Part shown: positions 1-5,803 of the stretch, piece after piece
How the letters are laid out: every line of letters starts with the position of its first letter
Numbering within the stretch: the stretch's first letter is position 1
Notes under the pieces: generated by a model
The model's input: the letters and a program-made list of their open reading frames with translations, nothing else
What the model was told of the DNA's origin: nothing
Database searches by the model: none
Position numbers and translations under genes: made by a program
NCBI GenBank assembly: GCA_035415725.1
Contig: DAOOGN010000119.1
Span: 1-9,542, forward strand
Length of the DNA: 9,542 nt
Origin: DSWT01 sp035415725
Lineage (GTDB): Bacteria; Chloroflexota; Anaerolineae; B4-G1; SLSP01
Direction of reading: 5' to 3'

Positions 1-135
1 ACACGCCTATCTCGTCATCCACAAGCACCAGGCATACCGAAATCCACGCCCAACCCTGGCATAGGGAATAAATGGCTTCGTCAGGTTTACTAGCCTGAAT
101 AGATACGATAGTTATAGCTTTAACTGCTGGAAGCT

Positions 136-181
136 GGCCTACATACCTACGATAAGTGGCAGCCGTTCCTGGAGGCAACTA
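136..181 (+). pseudogene. Internal scrap of wecB (UDP-GlcNAc 2-epimerase)
   Basis: These ~45 bp match 7514-7560 of the intact wecB in this window. They cover the stretch around the LRTYDKWQPFPEE motif, including the run ACCTACGATAAGTGGCAGCC and the active-site loop region. No wecB reading frame continues on either side. On the right the match stops just before a decayed copy of the ribosome-binding site and start of the small gene at 1729. It is a recombination relic with no coding capacity. The 135 bases before it hold no gene I recognise, only a short open stretch from the window edge to a stop near 62-64. Confidence 0.7.
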
Positions 182-182
182 A

Positions 183-290
183 AGGAGTTTGAGCAAGGAT
201 AGGTATGGATAATATGCCAAAGGTGATGGTCACTCCACGTATGGGGCGTTGTTAACCCAGGTGACGAAAGTGCCTGATTTGTTCTAATCA
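183..290 (+). pseudogene. Decayed 5' copy of the coiled-coil antitoxin-like gene
   Basis: This stretch aligns base by base with 1713-1820, the ribosome-binding site and first ~30 codons of the intact small gene at 1729. It keeps AAAGGAGTTTG, CAAAGGTGATGGT, CGTATGGG, CGTTGTTAACCCAGGTGACG and GTGCCTGAT. The start codon is displaced, one base is lost near CGTATGGGG(A)CG, and a TAA stop follows within the copy. Homology ends abruptly near 290. It shows that this small gene, like wecB, exists in several copies in the locus. The next ~150 bases (291-440) hold only a possible 33-codon frame starting GTG at 341, which I do not recognise. Confidence 0.65.
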
Positions 291-440
291 AGGAAGACCA
301 GCGGGCATGGGGCATACACTCACATCCAGTTAGTAGCCCCGTGAGCTATGTAGCGATTGTGCCTCTGTCTGGGATCGAGGTCGTAGCGCAGCTACGCGAT
401 GTATTGGCAGCTTTCGTGGACAGCGGAACTGCAAATGGGT

Positions 441-794
441 GAAGCGCCGGGGTTGGGGAAACCGGTATTGGTGCTGCGGGAAACGACAGAACGCCCGGAA
501 GGGGTAGCTGCGGGGACGGTGCGGGTAGTGGGGACGAACCCAGGCGAAATTGCGCGCTGGACGCGGCGGCTGTTGGAGGATTCTGCTGAGCATGATAGCA
601 TGGCAGGACTTACGCAAGCCTGGTTCGAATCAAGTGGCGGAGGATTTGTAGTGACGCCTTCAGGCGTCTCTTAGGAGCTAAGAACGGTTAAAGCCGTCAC
701 TACACACGGAAATTTGCGTAAGCCCTAATGGCACATGTAGCTAATCCGTATGGGGATGGGCAGACAGCGGAGCGGGTTGTAGCAGTGTTACAGG
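441..794 (+). pseudogene. wecB: wecB 3' fragment, split by a MITE-like insertion
   Basis: The + frame reads EAPGLGKPVLVLRETTERPE and onward to EDSAEHDSMA. It corresponds to residues ~293-350 of the intact WecB at 7152-8255, the UDP-binding C-terminal lobe. After the insertion at 605-727 the frame resumes as ANPYGDGQTAERVVAVLQ (to ~794), the normal WecB C-terminus. Nothing of the first ~290 codons is present, so no epimerase can be made. Bases 441-536 are ~95% identical to intact wecB (about 5 differences in 96). The next ~65 bases are much more divergent (GEIARWTRRLLEDSAEHD against AEILLWSQRLLEDSAEYD). The DUF433/DUF5615 pair starts 25 bases downstream. Confidence 0.85.
605..727. mobile_element. 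MITE-like element with terminal inverted repeats
   Basis: The element begins AGGACTTACGCAA (605-617) and ends TTGCGTAAGCCCT (714-726), which are inverse complements at 12 of 13 positions. ATGGC occurs directly on both sides (600-604 and 728-732). Removing the element restores an uninterrupted match to the wecB 3' end, so both the insertion and a ~5-bp target duplication are seen directly. There is no transposase frame; it is non-autonomous and would need a transposase elsewhere. Inside is a second fold-back, GTAGTGACGCCTTCAGGCGTC at the left against AAAGCCGTCACTAC at the right, of the same type as the repeat at 6512-6587. The exact boundary is ambiguous by one base. Confidence 0.75.
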
Positions 795-818
795 GTTCAT
801 GCAAACGGAGTGAGACCA

Positions 819-1079
819 ATGAGAGATCAAGATTTGCAGGAGAGAATCACAATTGATCCCAACGTTATGGTGGGTAAGCCAGTCATTCGCGGGACACGAA
901 TCCCGGTGGGATTGATTTTGAAAATGCTGGGACAGGGTATGACGACCGCAGAGATTTTACACGAGTATCCTCGGTTGGAAAGGGGGGACATTGAGGCCGC
1001 TATCATGTATGCAGCACGTATGATCGAACACGAAGATGTGTTCCCTATACCTCTGCAGAGTGAACTGGCAGCGGCATGA
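819..1079 (+). CDS. DUF433 family antitoxin
   Basis: An 86-aa protein matching the DUF433 (PF04255) pattern: ITIDPNVMVGKPVIRGTRIPV (residues 10-30) is the family signature, followed by LxxGMTTAEILHEYP (37-51) and DIEAAIMYAA (57-66). DUF433 proteins are small helical DNA-binding-type antitoxins commonly encoded just before a DUF5615 PIN-like toxin, as here. I chose ATG 819 because GGAG at 807-810 lies 8 bases upstream; a GTG at 810 would add three residues but overlaps that ribosome-binding site. The stop overlaps the toxin start by four bases (ATGA), so the two are translationally coupled. It presumably neutralises the neighbour and autoregulates the operon (family knowledge). The pair sits between two wecB 3' fragments. 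Confidence 0.88.
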   Translation: MRDQDLQERITIDPNVMVGKPVIRGTRIPVGLILKMLGQGMTTAEILHEYPRLERGDIEAAIMYAARMIEHEDVFPIPLQSELAAA

Positions 1080-1423
1080 AGTTCCTCGTAGATGAGTGTG
1101 CCGGCACATCGGTGGTGGACTGCCTGCGCGATGCGGGACATGATGTCGTGGCTGTCGCTGAGGTTATGCCCCAGGCAGATGATGCACAGATCCTGGAGTA
1201 CGCGGTTCTCGAAGCTCGCATCCTGGTAACCAACGATAAGGATTTCGGTGAAATGATTTACCGTAGTAGTCGGGCGCATCGAGGTGTGCTATTGTTGCGC
1301 TTGCAAGATGAGCGATCAGAGAACAAAGTGCGGATAACCAAGATTGTATTGGTGCGTGTGGGTGAGCGCTTACAGAATCATTATACCGTAGCCACCGAAT
1401 CCGGGATCCGGGTGCGAGAGTGA
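1076..1423 (+). CDS. DUF5615 PIN-like toxin
   Basis: A 115-aa protein of the DUF5615/Mut7-C-like branch of the PIN fold. The signature residues are visible: MKFLVDEC (D6, E7), GHDV (21-24), D36 in the QADD segment, AVLEARILVTNDKDFGE (43-59, with D54 and D56), then GVLLLRL. These acidic residues are the expected metal-binding set of PIN-type ribonucleases. The start overlaps the antitoxin stop by four bases, the usual layout for this pair. The likely role is an RNase toxin held in check by the DUF433 partner; the RNA target is unknown. The length is typical and the frame has no lesions. A wecB 3' fragment begins at the very base after the stop codon. Confidence 0.87.
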   Translation: MKFLVDECAGTSVVDCLRDAGHDVVAVAEVMPQADDAQILEYAVLEARILVTNDKDFGEMIYRSSRAHRGVLLLRLQDERSENKVRITKIVLVRVGERLQNHYTVATESGIRVRE

Positions 1424-1707
1424 TTTGGAATTACTGACCGACTTGAAAGCGCAGCAGCTTCCGGTGGCCTTCAAGAGGAAGCGCCGGGGCTGGGCAAACC
1501 GGTTTTGGTGTTGCGCGAGACGATGGAACGCCCGGAAGCCGTGGCCGCCGGGACGGTGCGCCTGGTGGGAACGGATTCGGCTGAAATTTTACTGTGGTCG
1601 CAAAGATTGCTAGAAGATTCCGCTGAGTATGATACAATGGCGCGAGCCGTAAATTCGTATGGAGATGGCACAGGGCAGCAATGCGGATTGTGAAAGAATT
1701 GCGCTGA
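1424..1707 (+). pseudogene. wecB: wecB 3' fragment with 16-bp insertion and 3' frameshift
   Basis: The segment begins TTGGAATTACTGACCGAC, equivalent to the VLTDS region near residue 284 of WecB. It is interrupted at ~1442-1457 by a 16-bp insertion that shifts the frame, then continues as SGGLQEEAPGLGKPVLVLRE and on to EDSAEYDTMARAVNSYGDG. Near 1670-1678 another frameshift occurs: the normal C-terminus is replaced by GTGQQCGL and a stop, while the alternative frame reads AAMRIVKELR and stops at 1707, lining up with WecB AAESIVGAVL. Only ~85 of 367 codons are present. Bases ~1581-1640 are almost identical to the intact gene, but the first ~95 bases after the insertion are only ~83% identical. 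Confidence 0.85.
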
Positions 1708-1728
1708 GGGTGTAGAGGAGTTTGCACA

Positions 1729-2058
1729 ATGGTAAGCATAGATAATACGTCAAAGGTGATAGTTTCTCCGCGTATGGGAGCGTTGTTGACACAGGTGACG
1801 GAAGTACCTGATCTGGAAACCGCATTGTGGAAAGTACTCAGTGAATATATAGACCTCAAGATAGAACGTTTGAGCCGAAGTATTCAGGAATTTGAGACCA
1901 AGTGGGAAATGTCGTTCTCTGAATTCGCCGAGCGGTGCGCCGCCGGCACCCTGGAGCAAGACCCTTATGCCTACCATGTCGAAAGTGACTATTGGGAATG
2001 GGAGTCGGCTGAAACCTTGCTGCAGCATTATGAGGACCTGCGAGTTCAATGGATGTGA
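1729..2058 (+). CDS. Coiled-coil small protein, putative antitoxin of a TumE-type pair
   Basis: A 109-aa acidic, helical protein with no named domain I recognise. Residues ~45-75 form a likely coiled coil (DLKIERLSRSIQEFETKWEM), followed by SFSEFAERCAAGTLEQD and YWEWESAETLLQHYEDL. The pattern of basic/leucine heptads, FExK/R(W/Y), F...AG.L, EW and L matches the gene at 8441, which lies directly before a TumE-family toxin gene, so the two are divergent members of one family. GAGGAG at 1715-1720 sits 8 bases before the ATG. A toxin-like frame starts at ATG 2049 inside this gene's end (10-bp overlap) but is broken. Decayed partial copies occur at 183-290 and 9207-9340. The antitoxin role is inferred from position only. 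Confidence 0.75.
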   Translation: MVSIDNTSKVIVSPRMGALLTQVTEVPDLETALWKVLSEYIDLKIERLSRSIQEFETKWEMSFSEFAERCAAGTLEQDPYAYHVESDYWEWESAETLLQHYEDLRVQWM

Positions 2059-2241
2059 ATAGTTTTGTCGTTGAGCTCTTGGGCGCTTTGGCTACTCTGG
2101 AATAATGCAGCGCATCATCCGGAAGTGGCGACACATCCGTACCGTATTCACGATGGGACAGAGCTTAATGTGCTTCCGTGTCAGCCTATGAACGCTGAAG
2201 CCATTGTCGCTATCATTGTGGAAACGATCGGTCTGGCATAG
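2049..2241 (+). pseudogene. Chimeric, frameshifted TumE-family toxin gene
   Basis: ATG 2049 opens a frame reading MDVNSFVVELLGALATLE and then stops at 2103-2105. The start overlaps the upstream antitoxin-like gene, as expected of a toxin gene. At 2098-2102 the sequence switches into the 3' part of the tumE gene found intact at 8737-9126, starting at the WDNAAHHPE motif but out of frame with the 5' piece. From 2102 onward it is base-identical to 8987 onward, ending with the same GLA stop at 2239-2241. The middle ~75 codons of the toxin, including the LLELFE and YSFHWQ motifs, are missing. This is a recombination product between two paralogous toxin genes and cannot make a functional toxin. Confidence 0.8.
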
Positions 2242-2318
2242 TACTTCCTGCTGCCGTTGCCCTATCTGGGACAGCAGTTGGCGTATATTCGGGATGATCC
2301 GAATCTGGCGTAGTGTGA
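2102..2318 (+). repeat. 217-bp exact direct repeat, copy 1 (other copy 8987-9203)
   Basis: Every base from 2102 to 2318 equals 8987-9203. The repeat spans the last ~46 codons of tumE and 77 bp of 3' flank. The flank contains a 23-codon open stretch (YFLLPLPYLGQQLAYIRDD and further to a TAG at 2310-2312) that I cannot assign. Sequence on both sides of the repeat differs between copies. After copy 1 comes a run of eight G (2320-2327) and a G-rich stretch holding an 8-bp inverted repeat, GGAATACG at 2326-2333 against CGTATTCC near 2386-2393. Confidence 0.9.
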
Positions 2319-2395
2319 AGGGGGGGGAATACGTTGCGGCGTAGGCGGCGAGCATTGCTGTTCACAGGCAAACGAAACAAAGGGGCGTATTCCTA

Positions 2396-2514
2396 CAGTT
2401 GAAGTGGGTTGTGTGAAGGACGCGACTGATTACCTGGACGCTATCAAAGTGTTCGTCGTGCTGGCGCCGGAAATAATATACATTATACGTGAGGAAGCGT
2501 GCACTGGTCAATGA
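2396..2514 (+). pseudogene. tumE 5' fragment with in-frame deletion
   Basis: Bases 2396-2415 match the last codons of the coiled-coil antitoxin at 8441. From GTG 2413 the frame reads VKDATDYLDAIKVFVVLAPE then IIYIIREEACTGQ and stops at 2514. It aligns with residues 1-31 of TumE at 8737 (VKDAADYLNAIKALIVLTPE and so on) with a two-codon deletion at HWEIV. It keeps the antitoxin/toxin overlap arrangement of the intact operon. It is a third partial copy of the toxin, separate from the chimera just upstream. Confidence 0.75.
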
Positions 2515-2557
2515 GCCGGGCATTGAGGTCTACAGTTACGCCGCCACGGGAGAGTGA
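2504..2557 (+). pseudogene. Short C-terminal remnant with PGIEVYSYA motif
   Basis: In the frame at 2504 the sequence reads LVNEPGIEVYSYAATGE and stops at 2557. The same PGIEVYSYA string occurs at 8383-8409 before a stop. Over these nine codons all six or so base differences are synonymous, which is the mark of descent from a real protein-coding gene. I do not recognise the parent family. It lies directly after the tumE 5' fragment here, and upstream of the coiled-coil/TumE operon in the other copy. Confidence 0.4.
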
Positions 2558-2576
2558 TGTTCGGTTGACCTTTTGA

Positions 2577-2624
2577 ATATAGGTGCTATATAGGTGGTAT
2601 ATAGGTGGTATATAGGTGCTATAT
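2577..2624. repeat. Four 11-bp tandem iterons upstream of duplicated gene, copy 1
   Basis: Units at 2577, 2588, 2599 and 2610 read ATATAGGTGCT, ATATAGGTGGT, ATATAGGTGGT and ATATAGGTGCT, with a partial ATAT after. The 11-bp period is about one DNA helical turn, so each unit faces the same side. The same units occur three times at 5646-5678 upstream of the second copy of the downstream gene. The regions between iterons and genes are unrelated in sequence, so the repeats are conserved beyond their background. They may bind a regulator or be a recombination or slippage site; the function is unknown. Confidence 0.8.
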
Positions 2625-2849
2625 TCCAGACAGGGGGGCTGAACGGGCCAGGAGTTCGTTATTGTTCTTAGAATCTATCCGAAAGTTGTTCTCTTGCATA
2701 TTTCCCGGCGGATCGGTGCGGATTTGCGACCCGCGCAAGCGTGTCGGTGGGGTATTTTTGGAGAGGTTCCCGTAAGTAGAATAGGTGTTTTCTTTGCCGT
2801 CGAGGCGGCAGCATGCAGGCTTATTCTTTTTGAAAGGAGGGCAGTAACG

Positions 2850-3410
2850 ATGGCTAAGGTTGAGAAGAACATTGTCGTTCAGGGTTTAAGCGGGTCTTTG
2901 GGCGGGCAGTTGGTGATTCAGACGGGGCGCGGCAGGTAGACGATTATTCGCACGATGCCGGCGCCGAGCGATAAGGCACCAACGGCGGCGCAGGCGGCGG
3001 CGCGCGAGCGTTTCCAGGAGGCCACGGCTTATGGAAAGGCGGCGAAGGATCATCCGGCTTATGCGGCGAAGGCGGCGGGGACGGAGAAGACGTCGTACAA
3101 TGTGGCGGTGGCGGACTGGTATCACGAGCCGGAGGTTGCAGAGGTCGATTTGGAGGCCTGGACGGGCGGAGTGGGCGAGGTGCTGCGCGCCCGCGCCCGC
3201 GATGACGTGCAGGTGACGACGGTGCAATTTGTGCTGGCGGATGCGGATGGCCATCTGGTGGAGAGCGGGGCCGCGACGTTGGGCGCCGATGGTTGGTGGC
3301 GCTATACGACGACGGTGGACCATCCCGGCGGCGCGGCGACGGTGTTGGTGACGGCCCACGATTTGCCGGGGCATAGGGGGAGTTTGGAGGCCGGGAAGAC
3401 GGTGGTGTAG
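2850..3410 (+). pseudogene. Nonsense-interrupted copy of uncharacterised MAKVEKN protein
   Basis: ATG 2850 has an excellent ribosome-binding site (AAAGGAGG at 2833-2840, 9 bases upstream) and opens a 187-codon gene matching the intact copy at 5804-6364. Codon 30 (2937-2939) is TAG where the other copy has CAG (Gln). An internal ATG at 2955 could restart translation to give 151 aa, but no ribosome-binding site precedes it. The first 87 bases differ from copy 2 at 8 positions, 6 of them synonymous. After the TAG, 2938-3409 is identical to copy 2 over 472 bp. So the 3' part was recently homogenised, or the stop is very young. Stop-codon readthrough or a genuine SNP are alternatives to plain inactivation. 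Confidence 0.8.
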
Positions 3411-3413
3411 GCG

Positions 3414-3458
3414 AAAAGCGGCGCGCATGCCGCGTTGGTAAGGGTGCGCGCCGCTTTT
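3414..3458 (+). terminator. Rho-independent terminator after copy 1
   Basis: AAAAGCGGCGCGC (3414-3426) pairs perfectly with GCGCGCCGCTTTT (3446-3458), a 13-bp stem with a 19-base loop ending in a T run (3455-3459). It begins 3 bases after the stop codon of the upstream gene. The A-rich 5' arm means it could also act on the opposite strand. Confidence 0.85.
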
Positions 3459-3468
3459 TCATGAGGGC

Positions 3469-3496
3469 TTGCCGGGTTAGAGGAGGGGGCTATAAT
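3469..3496 (+). promoter_or_regulatory. Sigma-70-type promoter for the wecC remnant
   Basis: TTGCCG at 3469-3474 and a perfect TATAAT at 3491-3496 are spaced by 16 bases. They lie just past the terminator and ~90 bases before the TTG start of the wecC remnant. The predicted leader (3503-3588) is G-rich and has small possible stems (ACCC/GGGG, TCGC/GCGA); I do not recognise a riboswitch in it. Confidence 0.55.
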
Positions 3497-3588
3497 GCTG
3501 GGAACGGTGGGAAGAGGGTGACCCGAAGGGGCGTCGCTGTTGGCGATATGGCATGGTGGGTGAAAATTCCAGGGAGGGGGGCTAAATC

Positions 3589-4484
3589 TTGGTCAAAGTA
3601 TGTGTTTTAGGGTTAGGCTATATTGGTTTGCCTACGGCGAGTATGTTTGCTACGCACGGACTGGAAATCGTCGGCGTAGGCGTCAACCAGAGTGTGGTGA
3701 AGACGCTCAACGGCGGCGCTATTCACATTGAAGAACCCGGCCTGAAGACAGTGGTGCAGGCGGCTGGTGGCTTGTCCTGACTTGCGTCAGGGCAATTTGG
3801 TTATCCTGGAATCCACTTCGCCGCCGCGCACAACGGTGGATGTGGTGCGGCCAATCTTGGAGCGTTCCGGGTTGAGAGCCGGACAGGACTTCTTGCTGGC
3901 TTACTCCCCAGAACGAGTGTTGCCTGGACAGATTTTGCACGAATTGGTCGAGAATTCCCGGGTGATTGGCGGCATTGATCGCACTTCCACCGAAGCCGGC
4001 CGTGATTTGTACGCAACGTTCGTACAAGGTGAAATTGTACTGACCGATGCGACGACGGCTGAAATGGTCAAGTTGATGGAGAATACCTACCGGGACATCA
4101 ATATTGCCATCGCCAATGAATTTGCGCGGCTGGCCGACCGGTTTGGGGTGAATGTTTGGGAAGCGATTGCGATTGCCAACCGGCATCCATCCACGGGTGA
4201 AGATCTTGCAGCCCGGCCCGGGCGTGGGGGGACATTGCATCAGCGTGGATCCCTGGTTCTTCGTCGAGGCCGCACCGGATATGGCACAGTTGATCCATCA
4301 AGCGCGGTTGGTCAATGACGGACAACCTGCGTATGTGGTGGCGAAGTTGCGCGAAACGTTGGGCGACCTGCGCGGGAAAACCTTCGCGGTGCTCGGTGTG
4401 ACCTACAAACCTGATGTGGACGATATTCGCGAAAGCCCGGCGCTGACTTTGGCCTGGAACGGTTGTTTGAAATCATTGCTGTAA
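3589..4484 (+). pseudogene. wecC: UDP-N-acetyl-D-mannosaminuronate dehydrogenase (wecC), decayed
   Basis: TTG 3589 (GGGAGGGGGG 8 bases before) starts VKVCVLGLGYIGLPTAS, the NAD-binding Rossmann motif, followed by IHIEEPGL. This is typical of the enzyme that oxidises UDP-ManNAc to UDP-ManNAcA for surface polysaccharide. At ~3765-3785 about 50-60 codons are missing, including the VPTP region, and the frame shifts. The centre is good: GNLVILESTSPP, YSPERVLPG, RVIGGID, EMVKLMENTYRD. At 4185-4192 a tandem ATCCATCC (+4 bp) shifts the frame again. It then resumes with GPGVGGHCISVDPWF (catalytic Cys in GGHC) and VTYKPDVDDIRESPALTLA. Homology ends at ~4455, losing the UDP-binding C-terminal domain. 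GVGVN replaces the usual GVDxN of the NAD site. The total is 896 bp against ~1.25 kb for the family. Confidence 0.88.
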
Positions 4485-4547
4485 GTGGTGAGTGAATCTT
4501 GCTATCTGGCCCGGGCGCATAAAGCCGCGGTTATTTAAGCGCAGGTA

Positions 4548-4556
4548 TGGTATGAT
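4548..4556 (+). promoter_or_regulatory. Possible extended -10 promoter for the Phd/PIN operon
   Basis: TGGTATGAT carries the TG extension and a TATGAT -10 box, 34 bases before ATG 4590. No convincing -35 box is visible (TTATTT at 4531 is spaced 14). It is the only promoter-like string between the wecC remnant and this TA pair. Confidence 0.3.
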
Positions 4557-4589
4557 AAGGACAGACTAGACATGGGAAGTGAGGGTGCA

Positions 4590-4904
4590 ATGAAAACACC
4601 ATCAATTGCAGAAGCATCCGTTGCCTATGGCACTGCGGTTGCCGATCTACAACACCCGCTGATTTTACAACAGGCCGGGCAGCCATTGGCGGTGCTGGTT
4701 TCCTTTGAAGAATACCAGCATTGGCAGGCTTTGGCGCTGGATGAGACGCAACGGCGTCAGGCTGGGTGGCACACATTGGAAGGTCTTTTGGAAGACGTCC
4801 ATCACCGGCCCAGCGACTACACGCCGGAACAAATTGAAGCCGAAATCCAGGCTGCCAGAGTCGAGGCAAAAAAGGCGCGGGATGAGTATCGTCGCAGTCA
4901 TTGA
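4590..4904 (+). CDS. Phd/YefM-type antitoxin
   Basis: A 104-aa protein. The N-terminal half, MKTPSIAEA then PLILQQAGQPLAVLVSFEEYQHW (residues ~24-46), follows the Phd/YefM antitoxin pattern (GxPxAVLVSxExY), the DNA-binding part. The C-terminal half, with EGLLEDVHHRPSDYTPEQIE and a charged helix EIQAARVEAKKARDEYRR, would wrap the toxin. I chose ATG 4590 (GAGGG at 4581-4585); an in-frame ATG at 4572 with AAGGA at 4557-4561 would add six residues and cannot be excluded. The end overlaps the PIN toxin start by 23 bases, so translation is coupled. It probably represses its own operon, as Phd-type antitoxins do. Confidence 0.82.
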   Translation: MKTPSIAEASVAYGTAVADLQHPLILQQAGQPLAVLVSFEEYQHWQALALDETQRRQAGWHTLEGLLEDVHHRPSDYTPEQIEAEIQAARVEAKKARDEYRRSH

Positions 4905-5334
4905 TACGAATGTGTGGGTTTCGGCGTTTCTGAATCCTGAAGGATACCCTGCGCGTTTGATCCGGGCGGGTAAGGACGGTGCGTTTCTCATTGTCAGTGC
5001 GTTGCCGCTACTGGATGAATTGCAAGAAGTTCTGCGGCGTCCCAGGATCAGGAAGATACGTCAAATCACGGATTGGGACATTGATCGCTTTGTCGAAGGG
5101 GTTGCGGCTGTCGTTCAACTCGTTCCTGTACCTGGCGAACTCAATCTTTGCCGAGACCCGGATGATAATCTCGTCTTAGAAACGGCGCTTCAAGGGAAAG
5201 TCCATTATGTGGTTACGCGGGACGAAGATATGACACGCGACCTGGATTTGGTGGAACACCTTCACCAACTGGATGTGGAGATACTGACAGTTCAGCGGTT
5301 CATCAGCCTTTTGCGGTTGGATGAGAACTCTTGA
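4882..5334 (+). CDS. PIN-domain toxin (putative ribonuclease, PIN family TIGR00305-like)
   Basis: A 150-aa PIN-domain protein. AVIDTNVWVSAFLNPEGYPA (residues 5-24, D8) is the first catalytic strand, LLDELQEVLRRPR holds E46, CRDPDDNLVLETAL (90-103) gives D92, D94 and D95, and YVVTRDEDM (109-117) gives D114 and D116. These are the expected metal-binding acids of a VapC-like RNase, and all are present. The CRDPDDN and TRDED motifs point to the chromosomal 'putative toxin-antitoxin component, PIN family' rather than classic VapC. ATG 4882 fits the family start, although the open frame extends further upstream through the antitoxin gene. The pair sits between two near-identical gene copies (2850 and 5804). 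Confidence 0.87.
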   Translation: MSIVAVIDTNVWVSAFLNPEGYPARLIRAGKDGAFLIVSALPLLDELQEVLRRPRIRKIRQITDWDIDRFVEGVAAVVQLVPVPGELNLCRDPDDNLVLETALQGKVHYVVTRDEDMTRDLDLVEHLHQLDVEILTVQRFISLLRLDENS

Positions 5335-5645
5335 TGGCCCTCATTTCAGGGTTGGGGGGGTGGGCAATGGGTGGATAAGTGCGCCTGTGCCGGGGGAAAA
5401 GCGCGCCAGTGACGTTGGAGAACGCTACGATGCGGCAGCACTCCGGGTGCGGTTTGGACGGTAAGGGGGCTTGGGAAGACGCTGTTCTGAGGGGGTAGAT
5501 AAAAAAGATGCATCAGGTGGTTGTTGAAATTCCAGATTGGGCTTTGTTGAGGAAACGAAAGTTTTTTTTGGGTTTTGGCAGTAGTGGAAGCGGGTTATAA
5601 CTAGGCAAGAGGGAGTGGGAATTTCCTAATCAACCCGCTGTTTGG
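5335..5645. other. Intergenic stretch with a possible 30-codon antitoxin-like remnant
   Basis: There is no full gene in these 311 bases. The only coding hint is ATG 5508-5600 (GAGGGGG upstream), reading MHQVVVEIPDWALLRKRK before running into a T8 tract (5563-5570 region) and a TAA. The start resembles the opening strand of small antitoxins (xxVVVEIPD), as in UPF0175-type proteins, but it is too short to assign. The rest is G-rich and featureless. Confidence 0.3.
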
Positions 5646-5678
5646 TTATAGGTGCTATATAGGTGCTATATAGGTGGT
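5646..5678. repeat. Three 11-bp tandem iterons upstream of duplicated gene, copy 2
   Basis: TTATAGGTGCT, ATATAGGTGCT and ATATAGGTGGT follow each other without gaps, the same unit as at 2577-2624. They end 125 bases before ATG 5804, against 225 bases in the first copy. The sequence around them is otherwise different in the two places. Confidence 0.8.
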
Positions 5679-5731
5679 TCGTGGCTCCGGTGTAGTTGAT
5701 AGGGGTTGGTTTGGGCAGGATAGGGTGTGAT

Positions 5732-5765
5732 GCTTTACGGCACAGGGCTGTAAAGCGTGTTTTTC
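5732..5765 (+). promoter_or_regulatory. Leader hairpin with T-run before copy 2
   Basis: GCTTTAC (5732-5738) and GTAAAGC (5750-5756) form a perfect 7-bp stem, followed by GTGTTTTTC. It lies 40 bases before the start codon of the 5804 gene, downstream of the iterons. It may be an intrinsic terminator of upstream transcription or an attenuator; the stem is short and AT-rich, so strength is uncertain. Confidence 0.35.
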
Positions 5766-5803
5766 AGGCCAGTTCTATCAATTTCTTTCAGGAGGGTTTA
5801 GCG

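Noticed and set aside
441..1707. A single wecB gene disrupted by insertion of the DUF433/DUF5615 pair
   Set aside because: Both wecB pieces cover the same C-terminal codons, so they are two separate copies and not two halves of one gene.
2577..2624. CRISPR array
   Set aside because: The units are 11 bp, contiguous and without spacers; no cas genes are present.
2694..2939. 81-aa open frame ending at the TAG of copy 1
   Set aside because: Its first 52 codons have no homology to copy 2 or to any motif, and the true start at 2850 with AAAGGAGG is much better.
2886..3428. Long Arg/Pro-rich open frame on the - strand over copy 1 (and its twin at 5852-6475)
   Set aside because: It is the antisense of a GC-rich codon-biased gene. 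The composition (Arg, His, Pro runs) is unnatural, there is no ribosome-binding site, and the + strand frame has clear codon-level conservation between copies.
3497..3588. Riboswitch in the wecC leader
   Set aside because: Only short G/C stems are visible and no conserved core of a known class could be recognised.
5696..5803. Upstream extension of the intact unknown gene from 5696
   Set aside because: ATG 5804 has AGGAGG 8 bases before it and matches the start of copy 1, whereas the upstream region is unrelated between copies and contains the hairpin and iterons.
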